Source: Phycisphaerae bacterium
Lineage (GTDB): Bacteria; Planctomycetota; Phycisphaerae; Phycisphaerales; SM1A02
NCBI GenBank assembly: GCA_002683195.1
Contig: NYSW01000107.1
Span: forward strand, 1 to 24,770
DNA length: 24,770 nucleotides
Direction of reading: 5' to 3'
Shown here: positions 23,751 to 24,770 of the stretch, in pieces
Layout of the letters: every line of letters starts with the position of its first letter
How positions within the stretch are numbered: the stretch's first letter is position 1
The notes under the pieces: model-generated
What the model was told of the DNA's origin: nothing
Seen by the model: the letters and a program-made list of their open reading frames with translations, nothing else
The model's database searches: none
Program-made: the position numbers and the translations under genes

Positions 23751-24467
23751 ATGGCGGATCGAGAACCGAAGGCCGACATCACGGAAGAGGAGGCCCCGCG
23801 AGCGGTGGTCCTGCTTTCGGGCGGGCTCGATTCCTCGACCGTCCTGGCTTGGGCGCGATCGACGGGTCGGCGCTGTTTCGCGCTTTCGTTCGACTACGGC
23901 CAGCGTCATCGGATCGAACTCGAGCGAGCCTCGGAGATCGCGGGCGTTCTGGGAGCCGAGGAGCATCGCACGGCGACGATCGACCTGCGAGTGTTCGGAG
24001 GATCGGCGCTCACCGACGACATCGAGGTTCCGAAGGATCGGGTGGATGCCCACGGTCGGGTGGATGGCGAAACTCCGGAGACGTCCATTCCCATCACCTA
24101 CGTACCGGCTCGGAACACGATCTTCCTGAGTTTCGCGTTGGCGTATGCGGAGGTTCGGAAGGCATCGGAGATCTGGCTGGGAATCAACGCCATCGATTAT
24201 TCGGGGTACCCGGATTGCCGACCGGAATACCTCGACGCCTTTCAGAAACTCGCCGACCTCGCGACCAAGGTCGGGGTGGAAGGCCACGGGCCTCGTTTCG
24301 TGGCCCCATTGGCGGCACTCACGAAGGTCGGAATCGTTCGAAAGGCTCGTGAGCTCGGGGTTCCGATCGATCGAACCCTGAGTTGCTACGACCCCGGACC
24401 CGGAGGAGCATCCTGTGATCGTTGCGATTCCTGCATTCTGCGTGAGCAGGCCCTCCGCGAAGCCTGA
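23751..24467 (+). CDS. queC: 7-cyano-7-deazaguanine synthase
   Basis: QueC converts 7-carboxy-7-deazaguanine to preQ0 with ATP and ammonia, on the queuosine pathway for tRNA modification. The 238-residue protein has the PP-loop LLSGGLDSST (SGGLDS at residues 23-28), FDYGQRHRIEL, TYVPARNTIFLSFAL, GINAIDYSGYPDCRPEY and a zinc site of four cysteines (SCYDP, then CDRCDSC near the end). GGAAGG at 23737-23742, eight bases before ATG 23751, supports this start over GTG 23742. It is in the same direction as the MoxR gene and close behind it, so the two are probably cotranscribed. queD, queE and queF are not in the window. Confidence 0.95.
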   Translation: MADREPKADITEEEAPRAVVLLSGGLDSSTVLAWARSTGRRCFALSFDYGQRHRIELERASEIAGVLGAEEHRTATIDLRVFGGSALTDDIEVPKDRVDAHGRVDGETPETSIPITYVPARNTIFLSFALAYAEVRKASEIWLGINAIDYSGYPDCRPEYLDAFQKLADLATKVGVEGHGPRFVAPLAALTKVGIVRKARELGVPIDRTLSCYDPGPGGASCDRCDSCILREQALREA

Positions 24468-24536
24468 GCGGGCTTCCCGCGGATCCGCGAGACACGGACC
24501 TTCGGGTGGGTTATGCTCGAATCGCGGATCCGATTC
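24468..24536. repeat. Cluster of short palindromes after queC
   Basis: GCGGG-CTT-CCCGC (24468-24480) overlaps the 12-bp palindrome CGCGGATCCGCG (24478-24489). GAATCG...CGATTC forms a 6-bp stem at 24519-24536. The block CGCGGATCCG occurs twice. No T-run follows, so terminator function is uncertain. A -10-like TATGCT lies at 24512-24517. Confidence 0.35.
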
Positions 24537-24573
24537 TCGGACCTTCGAACCACGATGCTGAAAGTGAATTCAC

Positions 24574-24770
24574 ATGCAGACATCTGTTGATTCCAGTGCT
24601 CCCGCAAATATGAATCCCGGGATGAATCCCGATGTCATGGGTGGGCCGCCGCCGGAGGAATTATTCCTCGTCACCGGAGTCGGTTGCGTTCTCTACATCG
24701 CCCTGCTGGTCTTCGTCATCGCCGGATATTGGAAGGTGTTCTCCAAGGCCGGACTGATGGGTGTCTCCGC
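24574..24770 (+). CDS. DUF5684-like membrane protein (3' truncated by window edge)
   Basis: The first 65 codons are visible and no stop is reached. A Met/Asn/Pro-rich N-terminus (ANMNPGMNPDVMGGPPPEE) leads into a hydrophobic span (LVTGVGCVLYIALLVFVIAG) and then YWKVFSKAGLMGVSA. The W-K-(V/I)-F-x-K-A-G block resembles the start of the DUF5684 family of small membrane proteins, sometimes found with signal peptidases. Start choice is by the lack of alternatives; the preceding AAAGTGA is only a weak ribosome-binding site. Family assignment is tentative because the C-terminal part is missing. Confidence 0.6.
   Translation, partial: MQTSVDSSAPANMNPGMNPDVMGGPPPEELFLVTGVGCVLYIALLVFVIAGYWKVFSKAGLMGVS

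Overview
The window looks like a piece of a chromosome from a marine-type member of the Planctomycetota, most likely the Phycisphaerae. The inference rests on three things: C-terminal single dockerin-like motifs (DLNGDG...GADMGIMLGAWG) on secreted beta-helix proteins, a sigma factor of the planctomycete ECF type, and an exported formylglycine sulfatase. No rRNA, tRNA, CRISPR array, integrase or insertion sequence was found. Everything seen is consistent with a high-GC core-genome region rather than a mobile island.

Left part (1-4657, + strand): a tandem family of secreted parallel beta-helix proteins. The end of one gene (2-94), a 744-residue fusion (776-3010) and a 455-residue paralog (3290-4657) share the same dockerin-like C-terminus. 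The two complete genes also share a long central module. A strong intrinsic terminator (3077-3105) and a complete promoter (3236-3264) separate them. Positions 95-775 hold no recognisable gene.

Middle part (4700-12383): an exported arylsulfatase-type enzyme translationally coupled to a PheA/TfdB-type FAD monooxygenase; then, convergent to them, a small lipoprotein; then, divergent from the lipoprotein, a tRNA-dihydrouridine synthase. These are followed by a secreted FG-GAP propeller protein (- strand), a 56-residue small protein, and an ECF-like sigma factor overlapping an unknown 147-residue partner gene.

Right-centre (12604-21437, - strand): a protein-folding and RNA cluster read in the order groEL1 (GGM tail plus His/Asp-rich segment), groES, groEL2 (no GGM tail), dnaJ, grpE, an FmdB-type zinc-ribbon protein with a long disordered tail, and RNase R. 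dnaK is absent from the window. Several strong hairpins lie between the chaperone genes, and a terminator-like inverted repeat sits in the groEL1 leader region.

Right end (21698-24770): a zinc-ribbon membrane protein (- strand), a divergent MoxR-type AAA ATPase followed closely by queC, and the 5' part of a DUF5684-like membrane protein cut by the window edge.

A recurrent non-coding signal is a -10-like hexamer (TAGNNT, TACGAT or TATAAT) placed only 6-9 bases before the start codon of five genes that lack a clear Shine-Dalgarno sequence. This predicts leaderless or nearly leaderless mRNAs. groEL1, groES, queC and the zinc-ribbon membrane gene instead carry recognisable Shine-Dalgarno sequences.
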